Shown piece by piece: positions 56,259-64,000 of a stretch of 64,000 nt of DNA; position 1 is the stretch's first letter, and each line of letters starts with the position of its first letter. The stretch lies in contig NZ_FRFF01000125.1 in the NCBI RefSeq assembly GCF_900143625.1, forward strand, positions 29,320 through 93,319, read 5' to 3'. The notes beneath the pieces were generated by a model that saw nothing but the letters and a program-made list of their open reading frames with translations, ran no database searches and had not been told where the DNA came from. This DNA comes from Nocardiopsis sp. JB363. Lineage in GTDB: Bacteria; Actinomycetota; Actinomycetes; Streptosporangiales; Streptosporangiaceae. Position numbers and translations under genes: made by a program.

Positions 56259-57266
56259 ATGGCAGCCAACACGTACCTGACCGGAATCAAGCCCACCGGC
56301 GACTTCCACCTGGGCAACTACATCGGCGCGATCAAGCCCGCCCTCGCGGCCGCCGAGCGCTACGACACCTTCTACTTCATCGCGGATTACCACGCGCTCA
56401 ACATCATCAAGGACGCCGACGAACTCCGTCACAGCATCCGGTCGGGCGCTGCCACCTGGCTGGCCTGTGGGCTCGACCCCGAGCGCACCGTCTTCTACCG
56501 CCAGTCCTCCGTCCCCGAGACCTTCGAGCTCACCACGATCCTGAGCACCCTCACCCCCAAGGGGCTCATGAACCGCGCGCACGCCTACAAGGCCGCCCGG
56601 GACCGCAACACCGAGGCGGGCAACACCGACCTCGACGCGGGCGTCAACATGGGGCTGTACAACTACCCCGTCCTCATGGCCGCGGACATCCTCATCATGG
56701 AGGGCACCCAGGTCCCGGTGGGGCGCGACCAGTCGCAGCACATCGAGTACACCGCCGACATCGCCGGGTACTTCAACCACCGCTACGGGGACTCCTACAG
56801 CTTCCCGCTCCCCAAGGGCGTCATCGACGACAGCGACGCAAGCATCCTGCCCGGCACCGACGGCCGCAAGATGAGCAAGTCCTACGACAACCACATCCCG
56901 TTGTTCCTGCCGGAGAAGAAGCTCCGCAAGGCCATCAACCGGATCCCCACCGACTCCACCCCGGTGGAGGACCCCAAGGACCCGGGCACCTCGGTCCCGT
57001 TCCAGCTGCTCACGCACTTCGCCGACGCCGACAAGGTCGACGACGTGCGCAAGCGCCTCGAAGCCGGCGGTATGGGCTGGGGCGACCTCAAAAAGGAGCT
57101 GTTCGAGGCGGTCAACGCCGAGCTCGGCGCCAAGCGCGACCGCTACGAGGAGCTCATGGCCTCCCAGACCGAACTCGACGACATCCTCGCCTCCGGCCTG
57201 GAGCGCGCCCGTGAGCGTGCCCGCCGGGTCCTGAAGGACGTCCGCTCCGCCATCGGCATCTCCTAG
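56259..57266 (+). CDS. trpS: Tryptophanyl-tRNA synthetase
   Basis: A 335-residue class I aminoacyl-tRNA synthetase charging tRNA-Trp. The HIGH-like motif appears as PTGDFHLGNYIGAIK and the KMSKS loop as GRKMSKSYDNHIPLF. The GxDQ motif (VPVGRDQSQHIEYTADIA) is intact. TAGGCT lies 6 bases before ATG 56259, suggesting a leaderless mRNA starting 19 bases after the TetR stop. No leader peptide or T-box is present in that short gap. Confidence 0.96.
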   Translation: MAANTYLTGIKPTGDFHLGNYIGAIKPALAAAERYDTFYFIADYHALNIIKDADELRHSIRSGAATWLACGLDPERTVFYRQSSVPETFELTTILSTLTPKGLMNRAHAYKAARDRNTEAGNTDLDAGVNMGLYNYPVLMAADILIMEGTQVPVGRDQSQHIEYTADIAGYFNHRYGDSYSFPLPKGVIDDSDASILPGTDGRKMSKSYDNHIPLFLPEKKLRKAINRIPTDSTPVEDPKDPGTSVPFQLLTHFADADKVDDVRKRLEAGGMGWGDLKKELFEAVNAELGAKRDRYEELMASQTELDDILASGLERARERARRVLKDVRSAIGIS

Positions 57267-57271
57267 CACGA

Positions 57272-57307
57272 GAAGTGGCCGTGACCTCTGCCGGTCACGG
57301 CCACTTC
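57272..57307. terminator. Strong bidirectional terminator between trpS and pncA
   Basis: gaagtggccgtgacc (57272-57286) and ggtcacggccacttc (57293-57307) form a perfect 15-bp stem with a 6-nt loop between convergent genes. Confidence 0.8.
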
Positions 57308-57326
57308 GTCGTCAGGGCGCGGGGGC

Positions 57327-57899
57327 TCAGCCGACCAGCGGCTCGCCCTCCAGCTCCACACCGGCCGCACGCAGTCGCTCCAGCGCCGAGTCGACCGTAG
57401 GCGCGGCCACGCCCGCGGTCAGGCCGAGCAGTACCCGCGTCCGGAACCCCGCGTCATGGGAGTCCAGCGCGGTGGCGCGCACACAGTGGTCGGTGGCGAT
57501 CCCCACCACGTCCACCTCGTCCACGTCCCGCGCGCGCAGCCACGCGACCAGGGTCGTCTCGCCGTCCCGCGCGGTCCCCTCGAAACCGCTGTAGGCGGCC
57601 GTGTACTGGCCCTTGTCGAAGACTTCCTCTGCCACCGAGGCGTCGAAGTCGGCGTGGAACTCCGCGCCGGGGGTTCCGACCACGCAGTGCGGCGGCCAGG
57701 TGTCCACGAAGTCGGGGTCGTCGGAGAAGTGCGTCCCGGGGTCGATGTGGTGGTCCCGGGTGGCCACCACGTGGTCGTATCCGTTGGCGCGGGCGTGCTC
57801 GGTGACGGCGGCCGCGGTGCGCGCCCCGCCCTTCACACCGAGGCTGCCGCCCTCACAGAAGTCGTTCTGTACGTCCACCACGATGAGTGCCTTCGTCAT
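57327..57899 (-). CDS. pncA: Nicotinamidase
   Basis: A 190-residue amidase hydrolysing nicotinamide to nicotinate (and pyrazinamide to pyrazinoate). The catalytic triad is Asp9 (VVDVQNDF), Lys96 (DKGQY) and Cys139 (IATDHCVRAT). The metal-site residues Asp49, His51, His57 and His71 match the positions known for the mycobacterial enzyme. ATG 57899 has an agagagg site. It lies 41 bases downstream of pncB, so nicotinamide salvage enzymes act in sequence from one operon. Confidence 0.95.
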   Translation of the reverse strand: MTKALIVVDVQNDFCEGGSLGVKGGARTAAAVTEHARANGYDHVVATRDHHIDPGTHFSDDPDFVDTWPPHCVVGTPGAEFHADFDASVAEEVFDKGQYTAAYSGFEGTARDGETTLVAWLRARDVDEVDVVGIATDHCVRATALDSHDAGFRTRVLLGLTAGVAAPTVDSALERLRAAGVELEGEPLVG

Positions 57900-57940
57900 G
57901 TCCGGCGCCTCTCTTCCAGGATCGGATCGGGTCTTGAGGT

Positions 57941-59242
57941 TCAGTGGAAGATCGTCGGCAGCGAGGCGTCGCCCCGGGACATCCGCAGCGCCTGTTCGGG
58001 CAGTTCGGCCACGGTCGCCCGATGGCGTTCGCGTGCGTCGTGGACCGTCTCCCGCCCCACGATCTCCCCGTCGACGACCAGGGGTCTGAGCAACGGCCGC
58101 GTGCCGATGACCTCGCCCGGGTCGTGCGGGTACACCTCCTCGGCCACCGCGACGCCCTTGTCGTCCAACCGGCGCAGCGACCACTTGCGACCGCCCCGGC
58201 TCGGCTTGCCCACCGAACGCTTGGCGACCGGTTCCAGCGGGGCGTCCTCCGCCAGGCCGCGCGCCCGGGCCACCAGCTTGTACACCAGCGACACGGTCGG
58301 GGCTCCGGATCCCGTGACCAGGGACGTTCCCACGCCGTACCCGTCCACGGGTGCCACCGCCAACGCCTGGATGGCGTGCTCGTCCAAGTCGCCGGTGACC
58401 ACGATGCGGGTGTCGGTGGCGCCGAGCCCGTCGAGTTGGGCGCGCACCCGGGACGCGGTCGCGGCCAGGTCGCCGGAGTCGATCCGGACGGCCCCGAGCT
58501 CCTTGCCGGCCAACTCCACGGAGTGACCCACCGCGCGTTCGACGTCGTAGGTGTCCACCAGCAGGGTGGTGCCCTTGCCCATGGATTCCAGCTGGGCCTT
58601 GAAGGCGTGCTGTTCGCTGTCGTGCAGCAGCGTGAAGGCGTGCGCCGCGGTGCCGCCGGTCGGCACCCCGAACGAGCGTCCCGCCTCCAGGTTGGAGGAG
58701 GTCGCGAACCCGGCCACGTAGGCGGCGCGGGCCGAGGCCACGGCGGCCTGTTCGTGGGTGCGGCGCGAGCCCATCTCGATGAGCGGGCGGTCGCCGGCCG
58801 CCACCGACATGCGGCTGGCCGCCGAGGCGATCGCGCTGTCGTGGTTGTACACCGACAGCGCGAGGGTCTCCAGGATCACGGCATCGGCGAATGTGGACTC
58901 CACCACGAGGATGGGGGAGCCGGGGAAGTAGGCCTCGCCCTCGCCGTATCCCCACACGTTGCCGGAGAAGCGGTAGTCGGCCAGCCACTCCAGGGTGGGC
59001 TCGTCCACGACCCCGTGGTCGGACAGGAAGTCCAGTTCCTCTCGGCCGAAGCGGAAGCGTTCCAGTAGGTCCAGGAAGCGTCCGGTCCCCGCCACCACGC
59101 CGTAGCGGCGGCCCTCGGGGAGGCGTCTGGCGAACATCTCGAACACCGACCTGCGTGCGGCGGCGCCGCTGTGCAGGGCGCCTTGGAGCATCGTCAGTTC
59201 GTAGTGGTCGGTGAGCAGCGCACTGCTGCCGTCCTCTCTCAT
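57941..59242 (-). CDS. pncB: Nicotinate phosphoribosyltransferase
   Basis: A 433-residue enzyme converting nicotinate and PRPP to nicotinate mononucleotide in the Preiss-Handler NAD pathway. SALLTDHYELTMLQGALHSG at the N-terminus, IEMGSRRTHEQAA, the phosphate-binding RIDSGDLAATASRVR and GVGTSLVTGSGAP are family landmarks. ATG 59242 is preceded by TAGGCT and 7 bases, a leaderless arrangement, and gives the expected length. Confidence 0.94.
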   Translation of the reverse strand: MREDGSSALLTDHYELTMLQGALHSGAAARRSVFEMFARRLPEGRRYGVVAGTGRFLDLLERFRFGREELDFLSDHGVVDEPTLEWLADYRFSGNVWGYGEGEAYFPGSPILVVESTFADAVILETLALSVYNHDSAIASAASRMSVAAGDRPLIEMGSRRTHEQAAVASARAAYVAGFATSSNLEAGRSFGVPTGGTAAHAFTLLHDSEQHAFKAQLESMGKGTTLLVDTYDVERAVGHSVELAGKELGAVRIDSGDLAATASRVRAQLDGLGATDTRIVVTGDLDEHAIQALAVAPVDGYGVGTSLVTGSGAPTVSLVYKLVARARGLAEDAPLEPVAKRSVGKPSRGGRKWSLRRLDDKGVAVAEEVYPHDPGEVIGTRPLLRPLVVDGEIVGRETVHDARERHRATVAELPEQALRMSRGDASLPTIFH

Positions 59243-59349
59243 AGGGGCGAGCCTATGTGTTGGGGTTCGCGGCTTCGCAGCCGCCCCACCAGCGCGCGCA
59301 ACAATACCCACTCGGTTGGTAGAGAAAGAAAGGTGGGTACCCTGGAACC

Positions 59350-59772
59350 ATGCTGAGGATTGACCGCTCGATCTACGACAAGATCGTCGCCCACGCCCGC
59401 CGCGACCACCCCGACGAGGCGTGTGGCGTCGTCGCCGGCCCCGAGGGCTCCGACCGCCCGGAGCGGTTCATCGAGATGCTCAACGCCGAACGGTCGCCGA
59501 CCTTCTACCGTTTCGACTCGATGGAACAGCTGAAGGTCTGGCGCGGGATGGACGACCGCGACGAGGAACCCGTGGTGATCTACCACTCCCACACCGCGAC
59601 CGAGGCCTACCCCTCGCGCACCGACCTCTCCTACGCCTCCGAACCCGGGGCCCACTACGTCCTCGTCTCCACCCGTGAGCCCGACACCGTCGAGTTCCGC
59701 TCCTACCGGATCGTCGACGGCGAGGTCACCGAGGAGCCGGTGGAGATCACCGAGGGCGACGGCGGCCAGTAG
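59350..59772 (+). CDS. mec: JAMM/MPN metalloprotease Mec (CysO-cysteine hydrolase)
   Basis: A 140-residue zinc peptidase that releases cysteine from the CysO-cysteine adduct. The JAMM residues are all visible: Glu23 (DEACGVVAG), His79-x-His81 (YHSHTATEAYPSRTD), Ser89 and Asp92, with exact HxHx7Sx2D spacing. The gene heads a mec-cysO-cysM operon as in Mycobacterium. TACCCT lies 6 bases before ATG 59350, so it is probably leaderless. It may also need to trim the CysO C-terminus here. Confidence 0.92.
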   Translation: MLRIDRSIYDKIVAHARRDHPDEACGVVAGPEGSDRPERFIEMLNAERSPTFYRFDSMEQLKVWRGMDDRDEEPVVIYHSHTATEAYPSRTDLSYASEPGAHYVLVSTREPDTVEFRSYRIVDGEVTEEPVEITEGDGGQ

Positions 59773-59867
59773 GCTCCGCCACCGGCAGGGCGACCGCTCG
59801 GAATGAGGGCGGAGAGTCTCCTGTTGGACATGAACGCACAACTACGACCGCTAACGGAGTCACCTTC

Positions 59868-61102
<1,235 letters not shown>

Positions 61103-61118
61103 TCCGAGCTTCGTGACG

Positions 61119-61145
61119 GAGGCCGGCCGCTGAGCGGCCGGCCTC
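61119..61145 (+). terminator. Intrinsic terminator after cysM
   Basis: gaggccggccgc-tga-gcggccggcctc, a perfect 12-bp stem with a 3-nt loop followed by ttgt, 16 bases past the cysM stop. Confidence 0.8.
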
Positions 61146-61195
61146 TTGTCATGTTCCGGTCTTGGAGGGGGCCCGAACCCCACCGCGTGAATCGG

Positions 61196-61229
61196 TCATT
61201 CGTGATCATTCGGTGTGAAAAATTCACAC
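61196..61229 (+). promoter_or_regulatory. Phased repeat plus palindrome upstream of metallo-beta-lactamase-fold gene
   Basis: TCATTCG occurs at 61196-61202 and 61206-61212, exactly 10 bp apart. It is immediately followed by GTGTGAA-AAA-TTCACAC (61213-61229), a perfect palindrome with 7-bp arms. The 250-base gap before the next start otherwise shows nothing clear. Confidence 0.4.
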
Positions 61230-61399
61230 GTGACCGAGGTCGCCTGAGATGCGGGACACATTTTGTACCACCTGGGCGGTCATTGGGGTACACCCGTAAC
61301 AACGGCACATCCGCAGAACCAGCCGCCATCCGCACTCCCCGCGCACAGCCACTCAGGGGTCACGGAAGCAGAGCGGCCGACCGAGAAGGCGACGACGAC

Positions 61400-62152
61400 G
61401 TGCGACTCACGATTATCGGGTCCTCCGGGAGCTTCCCCGGGCCGGACAGCCCGGCCTCCTGTTACCTGGTCGAGGCCGGTGGATACCGCCTGCTTCTAGA
61501 CCTCGGAAACGGCGCCCTCGGCGCCCTCCAGCGCTACACGGACCTCTACTCCATCGACGCCGTGTACCTCAGCCACCTGCACACCGACCACTGCGCCGAC
61601 ATGTGCGCCTACTGGGTCGCCCGCAAGTACGCGCCCGGCGGCGCCAAACCGCGCATTCCCGTCTACGGTCCCGCCGGGGTCGCCGAGCGCCTCGCTCAGA
61701 TCTACGGGCTGGACCCCGACCCCGGCATGACCGAGGTCTTCGACTTCCACGAGCTCGCCCCCGGCGAGTTCCGCATCGGTCCGATGACCGCCCGCGTGGA
61801 CCGGGTCAATCACCCCGTCGACGCCTTCGGCATCCGGCTCGAACACGAAGGCGCCACCCTCGCCTACTCCGGGGACACCGGCTCGTGCGACTCCCTGATC
61901 GACCTGGCCCGCGATGTCGACCTGTTCCTCTGCGAGGCCGCCTTCCACGACCACGTCGACCATCCCAAGGACATGCACCTGACCGGTAGCGAGGCCGGCG
62001 ACCACGCCGCGCGGGCCGGGGTCGACAAACTCCTGCTCACCCACCTGGTGCCCTGGAACGACGACGACGTCACCATGGTCGAGGCCCGCTCCACCTTCAG
62101 CGGCGACATCGAACTCGCCCGAGGCGGACAGGTCCACCGGATCGGCGGCTGA
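61400..62152 (+). CDS. Metallo-beta-lactamase-fold hydrolase (RNase Z-like)
   Basis: A 250-residue MBL-fold protein. The metal motif LSHLHTDHCADM (HxHxDH) is near residue 58; further ligands are probably the His in RVNHPVDAFG, the Asp in AYSGDTGSCDS and the His in LLTHLVPW. The build is like the short RNase Z/ElaC-related group seen next to rph in actinobacteria, but the tRNase substrate-binding exosite is not evident, so the substrate is open. GTG 61400 begins RLTIIGSSGSFPGPDSPAS, the family start. Confidence 0.85.
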   Translation: MRLTIIGSSGSFPGPDSPASCYLVEAGGYRLLLDLGNGALGALQRYTDLYSIDAVYLSHLHTDHCADMCAYWVARKYAPGGAKPRIPVYGPAGVAERLAQIYGLDPDPGMTEVFDFHELAPGEFRIGPMTARVDRVNHPVDAFGIRLEHEGATLAYSGDTGSCDSLIDLARDVDLFLCEAAFHDHVDHPKDMHLTGSEAGDHAARAGVDKLLLTHLVPWNDDDVTMVEARSTFSGDIELARGGQVHRIGG

Positions 62153-62200
62153 CCGTCGGACGAGCCACGAGGTGTGCCGACCGGAGATACGCTCATACCC

Positions 62201-62926
62201 ATGGCCCGACCTGACGGACGCGTTCCGACCCAACTTCGACCTGTGACCATCACCCGCAACTGGCTCCGCCAGGCGGAAGGCTCCGCGCTCATCGAGTTCG
62301 GCGACACCCGTGTGCTCTGCGCGGCCACCGTCGAGGACGGTGTGCCCCGCTGGCGCAGAGGGACCGGCGAGGGCTGGGTCACCGCCGAGTACGCCATGCT
62401 TCCGCGCGCCACCGACACCCGTGGCGCCCGGGAGTCCGTGCGCGGCAAGATCGGCGGACGTACCCACGAGATCTCCCGGTTGATCGGCCGTTCCCTGCGC
62501 GCCGTCGTCGACTTCAAGGCGATGGGCGAACACACCATCACCCTGGACTGCGACGTGCTCCAGGCCGACGGAGGAACCCGCACCGCGGCGATCACCGGCG
62601 CCTACGTCGCCCTCGCCGACGCGATGAAGTACCTGCGCAAGCGGCGCAAGCTCAAGACCAACCCGCTCATCGGCTCGCTCTCCGCGGTGAGCGTCGGCGT
62701 CGTCCAAGGGCAGCCCAGGCTGGACCTGAACTACCTGGAGGACTCCGTCGCCGACACCGACATGAACGTCGTGATCACCGGTGATGGCAAGTTCATCGAG
62801 ATCCAGGGCACTGCGGAGGGACAGGGCGCGGCATTCGATCGTGAACTCCTCGACAAGTTGCTCGACCTCGCCACCACCGGCTGCGAGGAACTGACCGCGA
62901 TCCAGAAGAAGACCCTGTCCGAGTAG
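62201..62926 (+). CDS. rph: Ribonuclease PH
   Basis: A 241-residue phosphorolytic 3'-5' exoribonuclease that trims tRNA 3' ends. [21 protein letters not shown] (phosphate-binding Arg region) and [40 protein letters not shown] are signature blocks. ATG 62201 has TACGCT seven bases upstream and is probably leaderless. Forms the conserved rph-rdgB pair with an 8-base gap. Confidence 0.96.
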   Translation: MARPDGRVPTQLRPVTITRNWLRQAEGSALIEFGDTRVLCAATVEDGVPRWRRGTGEGWVTAEYAMLPRATDTRGARESVRGKIGGRTHEISRLIGRSLRAVVDFKAMGEHTITLDCDVLQADGGTRTAAITGAYVALADAMKYLRKRRKLKTNPLIGSLSAVSVGVVQGQPRLDLNYLEDSVADTDMNVVITGDGKFIEIQGTAEGQGAAFDRELLDKLLDLATTGCEELTAIQKKTLSE

Positions 62927-62934
62927 AGCGGGGA

Positions 62935-63546
62935 ATGACAGTGAAGATCGTGTTGGCCACGCGCAACGCGAAGAAGGTGCCGGAGATGCGCGCCATCCTC
63001 GCCGAGGCGGGGGTGGCGGCCGAGGTCCTCGCCTTGGACGCGTTCCCTGACGCGCCCGAGGTCCCCGAGACCGAGGCGACCTTCGTCGGAAACGCTCGCC
63101 TGAAGGCCAAGGCGATCGCGGCGCACACCGGTCTGCCCGCGGTGGCGGACGATTCCGGGTTGAGCGTCGACGAACTGAGTGGGATGCCCGGGGTCCTCTC
63201 CGCCCGTTGGTCCGGCCGCTTCGGCGCCGGGAACCAGGACCGGGCCAACCTCGAACTGGTCCTGGACCAGCTCGCCGACACCCCGGAGGAGCGTCGAGGC
63301 GCTCGGTTCGTGTGCGCGGCCGTGCTGGTGATGCCCGACGGGACCGAGAGATCCGCCGAAGGTGTGCTGCGTGGACGCCTCGTGGAAGAACCCGAGGGGG
63401 AGAACGGGTTCGGTTACGACCCGGTCTTCGTCCCCGAGGGCCATGAGCGGACCACCGCGGAGCTGACCGCCCAGGAGAAGAACGCGATCAGCCACCGAGG
63501 TATCGCCTTCCGCGCTCTGGCGAAGGAACTGGCCGAACTCGTGTGA
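62935..63546 (+). CDS. rdgB: Non-canonical purine NTP pyrophosphatase (RdgB/HAM1 family)
   Basis: A 203-residue enzyme hydrolysing dITP and XTP to protect DNA and RNA. The substrate-binding start KIVLATRNAKKVPEMRAIL, ATFVGNARLKAKA, the catalytic VADDSGLSVDEL and the FGYDPVFVPEGHERTTAELTAQEKNAISHRG block are all intact. gcgggga lies directly before ATG 62935. Confidence 0.96.
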   Translation: MTVKIVLATRNAKKVPEMRAILAEAGVAAEVLALDAFPDAPEVPETEATFVGNARLKAKAIAAHTGLPAVADDSGLSVDELSGMPGVLSARWSGRFGAGNQDRANLELVLDQLADTPEERRGARFVCAAVLVMPDGTERSAEGVLRGRLVEEPEGENGFGYDPVFVPEGHERTTAELTAQEKNAISHRGIAFRALAKELAELV

Positions 63547-63550
63547 CCAC

Positions 63551-63578
63551 GGTGGGGCGGACCCGGTTCCGCCCCACC
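63551..63578 (+). terminator. Terminator after rdgB
   Basis: ggtggggcgga (63551-63561) pairs perfectly with tccgccccacc (63568-63578) around a 6-nt loop, 5 bases after the stop. Confidence 0.7.
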
Positions 63579-63790
63579 AGGGTCCCCCGCTCAAACCCAC
63601 GAAATCGAAAAATCTCTTCGATCGGTGTTTGGCGGATGGAACCCCCGGGCAGGATCGCTCTTGCACGACCAGCAAGCCGATCTGAGACTCCGACCCCGAA
63701 GCAGGGGGTCGCGAGGATCGGGGCGTCACCCCGCGATCAGCCGCGGGACACCAGGACACATCGGGGATCTCCTCACCGGTCCGAGTGGAT

Positions 63791-63819
63791 TTGACGTCTC
63801 CGAGACAGTTGCTTAGACT
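63791..63819 (+). promoter_or_regulatory. Consensus-like housekeeping promoter
   Basis: TTGACG (63791-63796), exactly 17 bases, TAGACT (63814-63819). This is the best -35/-10 pair in the window and matches primary-sigma promoters of actinomycete rRNA and other strongly expressed genes. Transcription would begin near 63826 and run off the window end. Confidence 0.75.
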
Positions 63820-64000
63820 CACCGAGTCGCTGCGGGACGGCGAACGTACGAACCTCAGGGTTCGCGTTCAGAACCGGGCCGCGATCACAGACATCCTCTT
63901 CACAGCAACCTGGTTCGAGCGGTGCTCGGAGCATGTAAACTTCGAAGAGTCGCTTCAAAAGCCCAGCGGAAACGCAAAGCAGAAGAAGCACAACGGGGCC

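Larger units (their letters stand above)
63547..64000 (+). other. 454-base terminal region without a supported gene
   Basis: After the rdgB terminator (63551-63578) there is ~210 bases without recognisable feature, then a consensus-like promoter (63791-63819). The remaining 180 bases contain a cgaacc-tcag-ggttcg hairpin (63849-63864) and end in purine-rich, lower-GC sequence. One plus frame stays open from 63791 to the window end, but its codon use (about three-quarters G/C at third positions) is unlike neighbouring genes and the promoter overlaps it. Confidence 0.5.

Noticed and set aside
61213..61229. GTGTGAAAAATTCACAC as a Crp site
   Set aside because: The TGTGA and TCACA halves are separated by five bases, not the six required, so Crp binding is unlikely. 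It is kept as an unassigned palindrome.
63791..64000. A protein-coding gene starting at TTG 63791 and running off the window
   Set aside because: The frame overlaps a near-consensus promoter, lacks a ribosome site, and has weaker G/C third-position bias than neighbouring genes. It cannot be excluded without more sequence.

Overview
The window is 64 kb of very GC-rich, gene-dense DNA with strong G/C preference at third codon positions. Several features point to an actinomycete: NucS mismatch endonuclease, a class E sortase with its small partner protein, a FilP/Scy-type coiled coil, DUF2550, DUF3039 and DUF1707 proteins, the Mec-CysO-CysM sulfur pathway, a Rho with an Asp/Arg/Gly-rich N-terminal insert, and many leaderless genes. 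Gene content and order fit the Streptosporangiales/Nocardiopsis side of the phylum. The genus is inferred from recollection, not shown by the sequence. No phage, insertion sequence, CRISPR array or tRNA was found.

Region 1 (1-17.1 kb) is a conserved housekeeping block: rho (5' end outside the window), an L-lactate permease, rpmE, prfA-prmC, a Sua5-type threonylcarbamoyl-AMP synthase, a polyprenyl-phosphate sugar-1-phosphate transferase, then the complete F1Fo ATP synthase cluster (atpI, atpZ-like, atpB-E-F-H-A-G-D-C), followed by DUF2550 and MTH1187-type genes. A perfect GTGA-N6-TCAC Crp-like site and an 11-bp-phased direct repeat lie just upstream of atpI.

Region 2 (17-42.4 kb) mixes cobalamin/acyl-CoA metabolism with envelope functions. 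The acyl-CoA genes are a PduO-type adenosyltransferase, 3-hydroxyacyl-CoA dehydrogenase, methylmalonyl-CoA epimerase, thiolase, MeaB and an acyl-CoA mutase. The mutase's active-site residues fit isobutyryl-CoA rather than methylmalonyl-CoA mutase. Between them are a secreted M28 aminopeptidase, a DUF1707/LiaF-like protein beside an ABC transporter and two-component system, NucS, a FilP-like coiled coil, a CBM2-GH18 chitinase, a YbbN-like protein, a Cytidylate_kin2 protein and an ACT-domain malic enzyme. A probable 6C small RNA lies between the aminopeptidase and adenosyltransferase genes.

Region 3 (42.4-51.5 kb) holds an iron/heme island. A two-domain HtaA surface protein and a second sortase-anchored protein diverge from hmuTUV across tandem DtxR/IdeR-like boxes, and a class E sortase plus a small membrane protein follow hmuV. 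The surface proteins would capture heme and pass it to HmuTUV, while the sortase would anchor them.

Region 4 (51.5-64 kb) carries an SF2 helicase, a secreted M43 metalloprotease, a MazEF module, a TetR/DUF4267 divergent pair with two matched operators, trpS, pncA-pncB for NAD salvage, the mec-cysO-cysM cysteine operon, a metallo-beta-lactamase-fold protein, rph and rdgB. The window ends in an untranslated region driven by a near-consensus housekeeping promoter, possibly the leader of a stable-RNA operon.
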